Assembly: GCA_036971715.1 (NCBI GenBank)
Contig: JAVHJL010000003.1
Coordinates: forward strand, 434,001 to 498,000
Direction of reading: 5' to 3'
Length of the DNA stretch: 64,000 nt
Source of the DNA: Arthrobotrys musiformis
Taxonomy: Eukaryota; Ascomycota; Orbiliomycetes; Orbiliales; Orbiliaceae
In this document: positions 1 through 13,520 of the stretch, piece after piece
How the letters are laid out: each line of letters opens with the position of its first letter
How positions within the stretch are numbered: position 1 is the first letter of the stretch
The notes under the pieces: model-generated
Databases searched by the model: none
What the model saw: only the letters and a program-made list of their open reading frames with translations
What the model was told of the DNA's origin: nothing
Translations under genes and position numbers: made by a program

Positions 1-3000
1 GACTGGTGCGTCGATATGCAGTCGCACGCTGCCTATCGGATATCTCAGTTACTTTGCACTTGTATATAGTCGGAAGCAGGTTCTATAAGAGATACAAGAG
101 ATACCAAATGAAAATTACTTGCGAATAACGTTTCTTATACCCACCGTGACCCTTCTCCACTAATTTGATACCTAAAAATCCTGACGATCCTTCCATTAGA
201 ACCTATCAGGCATAGTTATAAATATGATTGGAGCTTGTGTAACCTGCATCTGACCGGTGACTCGGCGCAGATACTCCTTCAAAAGCATCCTATTGGACAG
301 GATTCAGAATTAGGACTACCTTCATGGCCACCCTATCCTGTGCAAGGATCTAGTAATTGGGACGTCTTGACTACAATCTTTTGTTTTTTTTCTCAAGAAT
401 TCTTTAGTTTATCGGATGGTGTGTATTGATTTGTTTTACTTGAGTGATTTTATATCTCTCCCAGACTAGGATAATATTGCCACACTTTGAATATGTATTT
501 GGCATGTGAATATCAAAATTTTTGTAAATGTAGAATACAAGGCAAGATATATTTTGTTCTTCAAAGCCTAAGCAAAACAAGGCAGTGCCATGACACTAAA
601 TCATTTACATGACTCATAGATATAGATACAAAGCCCCCTAAATGTTTCTAATGCTTGAGGGCTAGACCGCACCTGCACGTTTTGCTATAGCGGATTCCAT
701 AGCCCTAGCATTCGATATCCAGACATCGCAAATGGATCCGAGAAAGGGGACCTTTCGGGGGGCAAATTCTCCAAAACCCAATCCTTGAATCCCGACACAA
801 ACTTTATATCCCACTTACGCGTCGACGTCAAGCGAAATCGATATATCGAAACATATATAGTTATGTCTCGGTTCCACGGAGACTATGGTTCCGGGGGGGT
901 ATTGCCACGGGCATGGTAGCAGTGGTGAATTAAGTAAATATTCGGTGATAGCGAAATAGATTTGAAATCAAGCATTCTGTTGATTCCAAATAACCTGATA
1001 TTTGCACAACCCCCAACACCGGCCTCCGGGTGCCCCTCTATGAATTGGCGTTTCTTTTTTTAAAGGGTGGCGAGATATCATTATCGAAGCTTCCAGCTTC
1101 CGGCTAACCCTGTCAATCCACCCAACGTCAATATTGAAACCACTGCAATGGATACAAACCATAGTTTCACCAACCAATAAAGTGAGAAAAAAATACTCGA
1201 AAAAAGTACGAAAAGGAGAATTTGTGACTTTTATCATTGTGTATCAGGATTATAGCCACGATGGGATCACATGATTCATCATGAGTAATACATGCATGCA
1301 GCTGCGCAGAAGCACCTTGCCCCAAAAAGTGCTGCCTGAACTGTGTTGCGTTGGATTTTTCGTAGCCTGTAGGCAGCTTATAGCCGATAGATCCGGTCGC
1401 TCAGCCTTCAGATTCTTTGCTCACACGATGTCCGACTGGATATTTCATAACGTCTATAACGCTCCGGATAGATCGATGAGCAATATATTAAAGACCATGT
1501 TCATGATCTTCTGTTGCACGCTGACGCTGCAATGTATGCGGTGCGATCTATATTTGCATATGCTAGATCGAGGCCTCCAATTATATTAATTGATATCACT
1601 GATTAAATTGAATCCCGTCTCAGGAATAGTGGGCGAAATGGTTCCCCGGGTCGCATATTTTATATCCGAGATTTGGGTTGTCAATAGAAAACCAACAGCG
1701 TCGCAAGATGAATTACGAGTCGAATCCAATGAATGCGTAGCACGGTCTTGGGGATACACTGCCCCGGAAAAGCCTCGAAATCCGCCTTTAACTTTCGACA
1801 CATGTTAGTCATCTACTGCGTAATAGCCTATGGACAGGAATCGTAAGTGTGAAACAAGGACTATCCTGTTAGGAATTTCGTCTGATCTTTTTTTCCCTCT
1901 CTTCCTCGCCAGTCAAATTAAAGTCTACCCTTGGCGCGCTCTGCATGACCTAGCATGGATGTCACGGTAGACACAGGAAACGCGTTACTACCGTTGCGGG
2001 AGATGAAAAAGTTTAGTGGTTGGTATCAACATTCGGGAAGGAGGGTAGAATATCATCTCCATGTGATATTTCCCCCAACATCTTTCCGGAACTTCTTGAT
2101 ACGTTGGTGTCGGCAAAGCAGACTCTGGGAAAGGCATGCGAAGGTATGTGAAGGGGTATCGGTGTCTCCCCCCTCCCCCCCGCCTCATCTCATCTCATTA
2201 TCGAGAGGAATGTCGTTGTGAGTAAGAGAAGAAAAAAAAAGGACAGATGCAAGGAAACCGGAGAAAGGAAAAAAATAAAGAAAACTCAGCGTCGATCCGC
2301 GATGGAAGGAACCCAAGAAAGGAATGTCGTTTTGTGGGTTTCTATGCAGCTCGCCCCTCCGACGGTGGGCGTAGAGATATGCAACATCCCAAGGGGACGC
2401 CCACGTTTTTGGCCTCGAGAACCGACCTTTTCTCTCACGTCCCTGCAGCGAGGCATCCCTGACTCCTCTTTGGTTGGATTTTATCTCGCGTTTCAGCCCT
2501 TTTCGGCCCACCACCAGACCAGTTCTGCTCCACTATTTCCTTATGGGTGATTTTTTGGAATGCCAATTTGTGTTAGGATGTTGCAGGCCATCGCATCGAC
2601 GCGGCGTCCGGGTATGCACCATTTTCCACAGGGTGTTATTATATCGACCGTCGCGACTCGACTGTTTGACTGTCGCTGATATGTCGAACGCCTACATAGA
2701 CATAGTAGCTACCTAGATGCCTCACCACAACGTAAGTAGAATGTAAGTATGCATGTAAATTATATGTATGGCGGCCTGCCGCAATCCACAAAACTCCGTG
2801 ATCAGCAAACTTGCACCCATTTGATTAGCTGGGTATCAGGCCAGGGATATTTTTCGTTTGAAGACAACAAAAATCCGGAATGCTTCAAGACTTCCCAACA
2901 AACCAAGCATCCACCACCCACACAAATGAAAATTTTTTCTCTCCCCAGGATTACCCCTTATTTCCTGCGGTAATGAAAAAAAATATCAAATCCTGTCAAA

Positions 3001-6000
3001 ATTTCGCAAAGCATGGCGACGTAGGTGGTGTGGAAGCGATAGAGAAGAGCAACCTCAAGAAAAACGCGACTTGTGGATTGTGGATATTCATTACCAAACG
3101 GCCAATAAAAATCCCTCATAGAACCAGGATTGCCTTTGACGGGTCGTCAACTTTTTTTTTTTTTTTTTTTTTTTTGAGTGTTTTCCAGAAATTTTATCGA
3201 TAGGGAAGTTTTCCAGAAGGGACCGAGAATGGTGTGGCGCAGTTACGGTTGCCTTTCCTTTATTGGGTTAACGACCTGAGGCAAAGCTCGTTTGGAGTCG
3301 TCTCCGGGCCCGCCTTTAGTTCCCAGTGCTTGAACCCGGGTTACCGGGCCCGAATTTAGTATAAAATCTTCGACGACAGGTCAGCATTGAATCATGAATC
3401 ATTGAATCATCTCAGCTGTGGGAGAATCGGGAAATATTAAGCCATAACTAACAGGACATATGCGAAAGCTCCGACGATATGATATATAGTTTTCCGAAGT
3501 GGCCCCACGGGGCAAAAATAGGGAAGTCTTCAGGTGTTTTTCAGTCTCCAATCATATTTAAATTCCAGAAATTTTGAAACCACAATAGGTATCGGGTTTA
3601 CTGTGAACAGCTGAGCAGCAGGAATTCTGACCCAGTGAGAGATCAGACGAAAATGCTTTTTCACTTACTCCTTTGAAGGGCAAAAGCGAACTGTTGAAGA
3701 ACGTTCGAATTTTTCACTGTAAAAATAGCCAAATCTGGCCAATGATAGACCTATAGATGTATCGCTATCACCTGAGGCCATAGCAACAAGTATAAATAAT
3801 TGCCACACTAACTTGGAATGTTATGTAAAGAGCTAGTGAAGGAAAATTTTCGTAAGAAAAAAAAAAAAAAACCATCCCGGCCCACTTTTTTCTCCTCCTT
3901 GGTTTGTCGACAATTCACACGTCTGAACTGTCTGTCTGAAGGACTTTGCATATAGACGCTAAAAGTTCAAGCGAATCACGTATCAAGAAAAAACAAAACC
4001 GCATTGGGTTCTTGTGTATGTTTGGCTGTTTATGCATTAAGAATGTCATCCTGCATAACATCCATTGGAAGAGCGAATCGTCAATTAGGTTGTCAGAAAA
4101 CGGCCAGGATATGGGTGGTTTCTAGGTGGTATTCCTGCTGAGACAATTGCGACTAGACTTTTCGTTTTCGAAATTTTCAGAATTTAGAAGATTTATATTT
4201 CATGATCGATCATCGGAAATATCGAAATGGATATTCTCCAAGCGTTGACCTTGGGCATATATCGGACTTAGCTAGGTGATCGAGAAACTAGTAGTAATTC
4301 TCCTGAGTTCGAGCTAGAGAATTAGATCCTTGGTTCGAATCTTCTGGTCAAAGCCCACCAGACATTCTCGCACTCCGTCATGAGCTACATGTTAACTACC
4401 GCCAAATTCGAGGAGGCTTGTTATCGGATGCCAACGCAGAGAACGGAACCAGTCGCAGATTTCGTCAGATCCTGGTCGTTTTCCAGGGCTCTATATCTAA
4501 GGTTCATTCCTACCGACGTACAAGATTAGCCCCGTACCCCGATACCTCATATCACGCCAAATCATAAACGATCGTGATTCGGCACGCTTGCGAGGTTTGT
4601 ACAAGGTATACCGGTCCTAAGGCTTCAATATTGTAGCCAACGCATGCAGCTCCTAATATTGACGAGCTGAAGGATTAGGAAGTGAGCTCTCACGTAGTAC
4701 AGAGGAAAACACGACCAGTTGCTTGAAAAGGACCGACTTCCTTGCAATCCTGAAGCTCTACAGAGCATACTCCTAAGAATAAGCACAACTGCACGCGTAT
4801 AGCTTCCCACTTGGAAACTTCTTGTCAAACATTTTCTATAAAAATGGGACGCGCGATCCAAAGACCCGTTGCTTTGGTAGAGAAGAGAAAAATTTTCTTC
4901 CCTCTGTCAGAACCGAAAACTGAGCGATTTGGTTATGGCGGGAAGTGGGGCACTGGTTTTTCATCCTGAGGGGTCTCTTGCATAAACCTCATGCCGATAT
5001 GGGCCAATGGAGGCGAACAGTGCATAGACTGTGGAATTTTGAAAACCCCGAACCACAAAACGTCTACGGTTTTCGTGTTGTTTTAGTATAACGACCTTGC
5101 TGTATGTATTCGCGGATTCTTTCCAGGTAATCATCCTGAAGAAAGGGGTATTACAGGCCGTTTTTCTTCTTCAACTCCAAAGGGCCATCGACGTAAGGTC
5201 TAGAATCTTGTGAGCTAAAATTATTCACGTTGCCTTGTTTCGCTTAGTTGGGAAGAATGGACAGCAGCTCAACAATGTGTTCGTTCCGTATCCAAAGCGT
5301 TCTTTTGAATCCGGTACTATCGCCATATGGTTAAAGGTCTCAAGACGCGCCATGCATGATCGGGGTGTTCCGGTACTATTTAAGACAAGTCGAACATAGT
5401 GGAACGGTCTGTCGTCTTTATAGAAACTCTACAGTTGACCATTTTCGATATAATCCTATTGGCTGGTGACAATAGGGCTGTGGCGTTCGTCGAGAGTTGA
5501 TAGTGATCACTTAAGTTGATCAAAGCTGGGTAATTGTTGATGGCTATCATAACCGCTTCACAAAGCGGGAACCGGGCTATCCTGCTCTAGCGCAAAAGCT
5601 CGATGGCTGACGCGAGAGATTAGACCAAGGGCATCGTCATGGAATGCATGGAAGAGTCTCATGATTATGGTTTCTATTCACATATTGGGTCGTCGGAAAT
5701 ATTGAACCCTTCCATGTATCCATCCTTTATTTTTTTACCACAGTCGGTATTGGGGAGGACACAGTCCGAGGTTTCGGTCCGCTCCGGCGCCGTAGACTCG
5801 ATGCCGAAGATAATGGCGAAGCTTCAGAGGTCAATACGAGAATGTTTCTGGAATGAGGATGGTGCTTTTGCCGTCGCCTAAATCATGCCCAGCGGGGAAA
5901 CATTCTAGGATTTTTTTTTTTGTATGTGACTTTATGAGGAAAAAAACAAAGTAAGAGCCACGTCTCCTACTTTTGGGTGTGAGTGATATTGTCTATCATA

Positions 6001-8250
6001 TGCGGACCCTGCTCAAATTATCACGATGGCCGGTGAGATGAATGCGAAAATTTTTCTTCACAAGAATATTAATGGTTGAGGTGGTATGGGCATTCATTTA
6101 CACCCCTAAGGATGGATATATGAAATAAATTTCGGTGCTGTATAGCCGCGAGTATCGTTCACTCACGAGACCAACTTCTTGCTCTTTTTTCTTTTTGTTT
6201 TTGAAACGAAATGAAGAATGGCCATGAAGAAAAATATTCGTTGGAAATTTTTTTTGGAAAATATTTTCCTGGAAGGTAATGTTATGTTTCAACTGGCTGG
6301 GCGGGAACGGATAAATTACCGGCGGACCCGATTCATCGGGGAGGCTAACTAAAAGAGCGTGCCCGAACCGATTAGCACCGGGGACTATCTCAACTTTCTA
6401 CCCTGTTCCAAAAATACCTTTGCCCGTAACTTCCTTCCTTCCTTTGTGACCGCCAAGCATAGCTGCACTGCCCTATCTTGTGAAAATGGTACACAAGAAC
6501 CACCTTGTGTACATGTATATCAGTGATTGTGCATGCAGCAGCAATTCACACCGCACAAACGATCCATATCTCGTAGAGGCTGCGTGACAGCCAGGCCAAA
6601 CCGAACGTAAAACTGTGCACAGAAAAGAAACCTTGTCAGCGTTCGCCGTAGTCCTGAGGTCGCCTTCATATGTAGCTGGCGTGATCCAGCTTGTCTGAGG
6701 TGCAATTAACTCCTCGATCGAAGGTTCACCGAAAGGTCGCGGAACTGCCCAATCGTCCCGACAACCCTATCAGAAAGAGCCTGAGTTAGGCGCACTTTAT
6801 GGATGCCACCCTTGATGAGTCGGAAGATGAAAGAATAGGATCAATATGGCAATATGGCCATTGATCTAGGCTAACTCGTTAGCGCTAGGAATGTCGACGT
6901 TTATGCCATGACCGATGCGCAGGTGATATTCATTTCAGTTCTGAGATTCGTCGTGGCTCGGTTCTGGAATTTATGTGCATACGTAAGAAGGGGAGGAAGA
7001 AACGAACCAAATCTGGGATATTGGTCCAGTTATATGGGATATCATGCTACATGCTTACTTGTCCAAACGGGTTTCGACATGCTCTGTGTCTTTTTTGATA
7101 GTCGTGAATTTGATGAGCTGAGGAAAACCTAACTCGGTACTCAGCTCAGCCACACCTGTTGAAGATTGGGGCTCCCGGGGGGCTCCCCGGAACAACGTTT
7201 CCACTTGTCTCAACATGGTCTCAAATACCAATTACCCCCCGTCCACATGCAACCCTGCGATTGTGATATTGAAAGTCTGGCCATTTGGATTCGGCCTCAA
7301 CAAGAACAGAAAGAGACGAGACGGGAACATGAAGAGACCTGTCCAGATTTGATATCGGCAACGCAGTGGGGACATACTTTTTTTTTTAAATTTTTATTCC
7401 TCGCTTGGATGTCTGGGAAGCGGTATCTTGTTCCCGCCAACTCGATCGATCATGACAAAGGAAAGGGCTTTGAAGGCAAGGCAAGGGATCGGGACGGCTC
7501 ATCGATTACGGTTCCCAGGAGTCACAAAGCACTGTAGTATTGACATCGTGCCTGCTCAAAAGGAAAACTCTCGGGAAAGTATCCTGAGGCGTTCGATATC
7601 TCGAGAAAACGATTTCGAATGCTTGCTCCATAGGCAATTTGCCCAAACTCCAACAGGGGTTCATCTTTTTTCCCTTCTCCTCCCATCCATCCACCGTTTG
7701 TCTCCAATCTCACAAGGCATCAGCAGCAGAAATGGGTGTGTGTACGACTCATCTTCTTTTGCGAATCGCTAGCTCCACAGGTTGCTTCTTTCACCGGGCA
7801 CGGCCCTGAAAACTATTCTCATATCCCGGAGGGAAGGGCACCTTTATTTGCAATATTTGCTTTTCTTTTTTCTTTTTCCGTTTTCTCCTCACACTTTTTA
7901 GCGGCCTACAACCAAGAAGAAAAGAAGCAAAGGACAAATTTTCTAATTTTTTTCCCACACCACCAGATGGAATAATCTTGGACTTGGGCGATTGAACTGG
8001 TCCCAGGCCATGGTGTGTGGACGGGTTGCAGGACACTATATATCCGTTTGGGCCAGTGGTCCTCCCAATCCCAAAATTTTCCTTTCTTCCAGTACTTTTT
8101 GTGCCTCAGAAAAAAAATCTGGCATAACCGCTCGACGCTGTTGGCTACCGTCTACGAGCACAATTCCGACCTGGCACTGCACTGCCAAACATACATACAT
8201 ACATCAACCACGATAACTCCGACTATTCGACACCGGAGTCGACACATAAC
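1..8250. other. Gene-free left flank, eroded intergenic DNA
   Basis: No reading frame here is both long and protein-like; the longest open frames are about 80-125 codons, overlap frames on the other strand and have no recognisable domain. Visible elements are a 24-nt T tract (3152-3175), a 15-nt A tract (3857-3871) and the 14-bp palindrome ggaaaatattttcc (6256-6269). About 7650-8280 becomes pyrimidine-rich and probably belongs to the promoter and leader of the next + strand gene. A short open stretch near 4390-4520 could be a retroelement relic, but I cannot support it. Everything else looks like decayed, unconstrained sequence. Confidence 0.6.
3152..3175 (+). repeat. Homopolymer T tract (24 nt)
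   Basis: An uninterrupted run of 24 T. It might be the reversed poly(A) end of an old retroposed sequence on the minus strand or simple slippage. No flanking target-site duplication was recognised. Confidence 0.9.
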
Positions 8251-8255
8251 ATAGT

Positions 8256-8607
8256 ATAACATACTAACTAATAACTTGCCACGACCGATTCTTCTCACGG
8301 TAGCCAGAAAAGTTTCTCGGTCATTTTTGGGTGGATTGAAATCCGAGAAATATCATATCAGATATTGTAGACATACACATATATATCTGAAGTGAAGGCA
8401 GCGTTGAGCACCCAATATACCCCTCCTCACCGGGTTCTTTTTCCCTTGGAAGCGAATCTATATGATCGAAGGGTTAAGATAACATCCTCCAACATTCCGT
8501 CAATTGACAAAGGTCTCGCGCACGCAACGGCGTCAGCGCAGACGGGTTCTACCCTCAAAGAAAACATTTTATAGGTTGTGATACGGTAGAAATCAGTCAA
8601 AATTCAG
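8256..8607 (+). promoter_or_regulatory. Leader with possible intron splice signals, upstream of the P/S-rich gene
   Basis: A near-perfect fungal branch-site string (tactaac) lies at about 8263-8270 with a tag acceptor at 8301-8303, about 35 nt downstream. A second acceptor-like attcag ends at 8607, and the frame that becomes the downstream protein is open from there on. This suggests that the transcript carries at least one intron in its leader, or that a short first coding exon lies further upstream. No convincing ATG exon was found between 8304 and 8607. Confidence 0.35.
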
Positions 8608-8769
8608 GCCTTTTCTCAAATCCCTGGTCGTAGACCATCTACCGTCCGGCCTAAGACAACTTCCCCGGAATCACAAATTCCTCTGAGGCCTCCGCCTGCC
8701 TCGAAGACCCCTCATCCCAAGTCAGCTTCTGCGACTCCACATCCTCAAGCCCCTCCATCTACTCCAGCC

Positions 8770-10323
8770 ATGTTTGGAAGTTCTACATATGGTATGCCGT
8801 CTCACGGCTATCCCTATAATTATACTACAACTCCTCTAAACTCACCACCTTTAGGTGCTGGAGCTGGTATGCACAGTTTCTGGGGACCTGACTACTCTCA
8901 CACTCCTGCGCCTACCCCTCAACCCCAGTCGCCATATGCAAGCAGTGGAAGGTCGAGGTCTAGTCAGCATAGACGCCGAAGTGATCAGTTGCCTGGACGA
9001 GAAGGAGTCTCTTCTTTCCCAGCCACTCCCCAGCCTGGTAGAGGATCTGCTACGCCTGCTGGAAGTTTCTCGCCATATAACTACAGCACTCCGTCCCCAC
9101 GACCATCTTCTTTCGGCCCAGCAGCTCCATCCCCTGGTGCGGACTACTTTTATACGATGGGTCCTCAAGGTCCAATTCCAACAGCAGCTCCTGGAGGTTA
9201 CGCCTCGCCACTTCCATCGGATTACGATTATGTCAGTTCCCGCCCTCGTGCATCTCCTCGAGTTCGTTCTTCTCCTTTTAAAAGTCAGGCACAGAGCCTG
9301 CAACGATCTTCTTCTCATATCGATTCTGCCTATGGCGGTGACGATGATGATGATATTTCAGCTTCATCTTCCCCCCATCCTAATATTTCTTTTGTCGAAA
9401 ACCAAAAACCTTCTCGTTATTCTCCTAATACCAAACCTGTATCCTCTAAACATTCTCCACGGCCAACGTTTGAGCCTGACTCTCCCAACGTAGAGTTCAA
9501 GCTCAACGTGGAGCAACATTTTAATGACGAAGCGTATTACGACTATGAAGAGCTGGATACTAATCATGATCGCTTGTATGCTTCGTACCCACAGACTGCT
9601 CCATCATCCCCTTCTATGCACCCCCCTCCACGTGAACGCACAAGGTCTCGCAACTCCAAGACTCGCACTCCTGGACCTGGAAGCGACCACCCACACTCCC
9701 CACCACCAAGTGCCGAAGACATCCGAAATCATACCCCTCCAACCAGAGACGCTGCCGCCGCCCATGGTATTCCTCAAGGATACTCGACAAAGAACTGGGA
9801 CCAACAAGAACGACCAATTATGCTTCTCGGATCTGTCTTCGACGCTAACTCTCTAGGCAAGTGGATTTACGATTGGACTGTCTTTCGACATGGAACAAAC
9901 TCCCAAGTCACCGAGCAAGCCGGTGAACTCTGGTTGCTTCTCATTCAGTTGAGCGGCAAGAGCAAGCGTGCTAGGGAGGTTGTTGAGAGCAATCGTATCA
10001 AGAGAAGGGAGAACCTCGTCCTCGTCAACGAATTCCTCGAGTCCGGCGACCGTTTGTGGGACCGTATGAAGCGTCTTCTCAAGCATTGCGAGGAGTACAT
10101 GTGGAGAGCTGCCCAACCTGTTCAGGCGGGTGAGGTTAACACAATCCGAAAGAGCTCTCCTGGTGTCACCATGGGAAAACAATCCGGAAAGGAATTTGTT
10201 GACGCTATGTTCGGCAAGGATCGAGAACTCGAACGCACAGAGAAGCTCATGACCGGTATGAAGTTGTGGAGCACCCGGTTCGACGCAAACTGCGAAGAAA
10301 TCCTCCGAAGGCCACATGCTTAG
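8770..10323 (+). CDS. P/S/T-rich fungal protein with conserved helical C-terminal domain
   Basis: 517 aa, no intron within the frame shown. Residues 1 to about 335 are low complexity, rich in Pro, Ser, Thr and Tyr, with a DDDDDIS acidic patch. Residues from about 338 to 505 are a compact, mostly helical domain beginning YSTKNWDQQERPIMLLGSVF and continuing through WIYDW, GELWLLLIQLSGK and LWDRMKRLLKHCEEYMW. This domain matches, from memory, a widespread ascomycete family of unknown function, sometimes mislabelled vegetative cell wall protein gp1. There is no signal peptide or membrane span, so a cytoplasmic or nuclear role is more likely than a wall role. The frame stays open 54 codons upstream of this ATG with the same P/S-rich composition, after an AG acceptor at 8607. 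The true N terminus may therefore come from an unseen upstream exon. The function is unknown. Confidence 0.9.
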   Translation: MFGSSTYGMPSHGYPYNYTTTPLNSPPLGAGAGMHSFWGPDYSHTPAPTPQPQSPYASSGRSRSSQHRRRSDQLPGREGVSSFPATPQPGRGSATPAGSFSPYNYSTPSPRPSSFGPAAPSPGADYFYTMGPQGPIPTAAPGGYASPLPSDYDYVSSRPRASPRVRSSPFKSQAQSLQRSSSHIDSAYGGDDDDDISASSSPHPNISFVENQKPSRYSPNTKPVSSKHSPRPTFEPDSPNVEFKLNVEQHFNDEAYYDYEELDTNHDRLYASYPQTAPSSPSMHPPPRERTRSRNSKTRTPGPGSDHPHSPPPSAEDIRNHTPPTRDAAAAHGIPQGYSTKNWDQQERPIMLLGSVFDANSLGKWIYDWTVFRHGTNSQVTEQAGELWLLLIQLSGKSKRAREVVESNRIKRRENLVLVNEFLESGDRLWDRMKRLLKHCEEYMWRAAQPVQAGEVNTIRKSSPGVTMGKQSGKEFVDAMFGKDRELERTEKLMTGMKLWSTRFDANCEEILRRPHA

Positions 10324-11750
10324 ACGGATACCCCCCGCAGTAGTGAACGAGGTCTTACCTCGTAATCCCCCCACGTTACATTCACATCTCCTTACATTTG
10401 CCTCAGAGAATAGGGTTTGGTGGTCTTTCTTACTATCTATGCATGATTGGCTGCTTTTGAATCTTGTTCTTTAGCGACGGCGTTCTTTTATTTTATTTTC
10501 CTATCTTTTTTCATACTCTTCATTTCTCCATCATACCATTATAGATTTGCTCTTTCATCCTTCATCCGTTTTGCGTTCTTTTTCTTTGAAATTTACAAAA
10601 GATGTGATATCCATTTGCTTGTCAGTTCTTTGTCTTGATTTTCCAGGTTGTGTCTTTTTTTCCTTATGTTTCTTCACTTCAGGATACCGATTGGCTTGGC
10701 TTATGGCTGTACCCTTGTAATGTCTGCTTCCGTTTATCTTTATGCTCTCATGCTCTGTCTTCAGTTGCTATTTCTTCTTTCGAATCGAGGCTGGCACTTC
10801 CCTGTCGTGCAATTTTTTTTATATCTTTAATGTCGGACGATCTCCCATCTCATTTTCTTTTTCGAACGCTGCATTGGAGCATCTTATTACATTTTGCACT
10901 GGCCGTCTCGTATTTGCTTTCAAATCTCTTCACCGTACTTGCTTTCGAACCCAAAAGTTCGTTATACATACATGTCGCCATCTTCGCTCATCGGTCCCAC
11001 ATAGCCAGCAAAACTCCTCTTTAATGCTTGATCGTTTCATTTCTGCGCATTTACTCTACAGTGGTGGTCTCATCGCTTGGCTTCTATACATGCATTGGGA
11101 TTCACAAATTTTCTGGCCTCCAGCGTCTTTATGCACTGCATTGCGTCTTTGTTCAGCTTTCAAGAGGATGCCTCTTTCTATTTTGAACCGCTAGTTTTTT
11201 TCTCCTTGATTCCTCATCTCCCCTCTGTTCCTTTTGTTAGCCGTTTAGATCTCTTTCTGTAACTGTTTTTACAACTGGCCTGTGGCGACACTTGACTGGA
11301 AGAAGTTTGAAGAGGGATTTCGGGGACAAAAGGGCCGAATCCATCATCGGGATGATGCAGGCAGGATAAAAGTTAACGGGTCATTACTGCCTTTAATATC
11401 TTGTTTCTTCTCAAAAGTTTTCTTTACAATCAAGAGTAGTAACGTTTAATATACCCACTTTGTTTTCTTCATCATTCCTTCTCTTACTTTGTTTTTTCAC
11501 TCTTTTATTCTTTTTTTGTTTGTCGCTTGCAGCTTCATGTCCTTCGTTGTTTCCTTTGAGTTCGCCAGCGACATGTTGAATGGTAACCTTGCCGGCACTG
11601 TTATCTTCACTATGGCCTTTCTGAAATCTCTACTTTGTTTAATCACGTACCAAAAATAAAAACCAAAAAAATTCGCTTTACCTTTTTGTTCCAGTGTAGA
11701 CCAAGATAGTTGTGGCCGAGAGTTAATAACTCGAAAGTCTTATCGTTATC
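10324..11750 (+). other. T-rich 3' flank, probable long 3' UTR plus intergenic
   Basis: For more than 1 kb after the stop, the plus strand is strongly T/C-rich. This opens several overlapping + strand frames of 60-150 codons rich in F, L and S with no domain. They are composition artefacts, not genes. The start of the stretch is probably 3' UTR of the preceding gene. No clear AATAAA signal was fixed. Confidence 0.5.
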
Positions 11751-13520
11751 AATGTTACCGTATATGCATAGCTAGCAGTTTGATGGAGGTCCCGCGTAAA
11801 GCACCTCTTGTACTATATGAACATAATGAGCAAGGAGCCCATGGCTCTGTAATACCTTGGTGCATACTTAAGTATCCAAGACAGTATATATCGCAGTCAT
11901 TGGCACGGCTCCTCATATCAAGTTAATTAAAGACCGCCTAATTTTCGTTGAACCGTCTTCGTTGGGCGGCCGAAAAGATATACTTGTTGTATTTTTACAG
12001 GCTACATCTGGAAAATGTTGTGAATCAACGAACGTTGACGGGGCGGCTCCGATACTATAACCTTGATTCCGCACAATATTAATCTGCGGTGGTCGCAGTC
12101 TTGTTCCACCGTGAATCACCATATGCATTTTAGATTCCCATCTCCCTTCGGAATATCCCTGATGACCTATTTATCGAACAAAAGGAAAAAGAAAAAAGAA
12201 GGGAAGAAGAATGAACTCGATGTTGTTACACAGGCATAATGCGCCTGAGCCATGGCCAGCTGCCTCGAAGCCTCGTTTCGGATTTTTCCCTTTTCTTTTT
12301 ATTCACTCTCTCGTCTCATCTCACTGAATAAAGATATGCACATGTATGTTTGTGCTTGCGAGATGGGTGAGCATGCATCAATGCGCGCTCAAAGGCCTTC
12401 TGTCATTTTTCTCATTCCGTTCACTCGAAAAAAGGGAAGCCCCGCCTTTCCGTCCACGGTTCCATCCATCCATCCACCTATAACTCGAGAAAGTGGGCTG
12501 TGGCAAACAAGTATCGACGAGGATGCTGCGAGCCGTCTTATCAGAGCAAACCGAGAAAAACTTTTTTTTTCTCTTCTGGAAATTCTCCAAAAATGGGTTT
12601 GCGCAAAAATAGGAAATCATACCCCTGGCGCTAGGGGAATCGATATGCCATGCATGCCTCGAATGTTTCCGTGGGTGATCGATCGCCATTCCGTGAGGTA
12701 AATAATAGTCATGAAACCGATACCCGTCGGTCGAAGAAGTGATCATGAGGCCTGTTACCACATGGTTGTCCGTTCCGCCGCTGCAGGGGGGCAGGGCAAA
12801 CGGTAGAGAAAATTTACTTGGAATGTGAGGAAATAGTAACATCTTTGTACGAACAATGATCATTGTAAAGCGCTTAGAACAGTCCGTGCCACAACTAAAG
12901 AAAAGTCCCCACTTTTTTTTGTTCTTCCTTAGCTTATCTTTTCGTAGACATCTACGGACGAGCCTAGGGTTCCGGAAGCTTTTTTTTTTTTTTGTTCAAG
13001 GGACGAGAATACGAGAGTTCGCTCCAGACCAGAGAATACGAGGATAATTTTTTAGCCATTTTTGGAATAGGCTGTACTCCGGTGGCTTGATTTTTGCAAC
13101 ATTCCCCGTCGTTTGCTTCTTATGATCACTGGGAGGACAAACTAGACAAATATATTATTTCTAGAAGATGGTGTGCACGAAAAGGACCGCGAAACAACCA
13201 AACCCTTTTTTTTTTATGGCGCCCAGGAACAAGAATCAGAAAATGGCCGGAGCCGCCAACAGGGATAAAGGGGACGGTCAAAAAGTGAGTTATTTTGGAT
13301 GAATTTCGATCTGAGGGTGTCCACGATAATCCAAAAAAAGAAAGATTGTAGAATTATGTTATCCCCAAGCGCAAACCATCTGCCCCGTCGACAACACGAT
13401 TCAAACAAATTTGTGTCACGGCGCATGTGTGTACTTACAGGGTGCTCAGGGAACCCGGGCGGATGTTCAAAGTGTACCCGGAGCGTCGGGAGGTTGGAAA
13501 GAGTGAAGTAGTACCCCGTC
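11751..13520. other. Intergenic, no supported gene
   Basis: Frames of 149 and 161 codons on opposite strands overlap at 12252-12863. They are mutually exclusive and have no protein-like features. A 14-nt T tract sits at 12980-12993. Nothing else was recognised. Confidence 0.5.

Noticed and set aside
4300..4350. tRNA-like B box (ggttcgaatc)
   Set aside because: No matching A box or acceptor stem pairing could be drawn around it.
4390..4520. Short open stretch loosely like a retroelement gag
   Set aside because: Resemblance limited to about 35 residues with no zinc knuckle or pol region nearby.
10447..11262. Several 60-150-codon F/L/S-rich plus-strand frames
   Set aside because: Produced by the T/C-rich strand bias; overlapping in different frames.
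12252..12863. Overlapping 149- and 161-codon frames on opposite strands
   Set aside because: Mutually exclusive, no domain, no codon bias, no promoter-like context.
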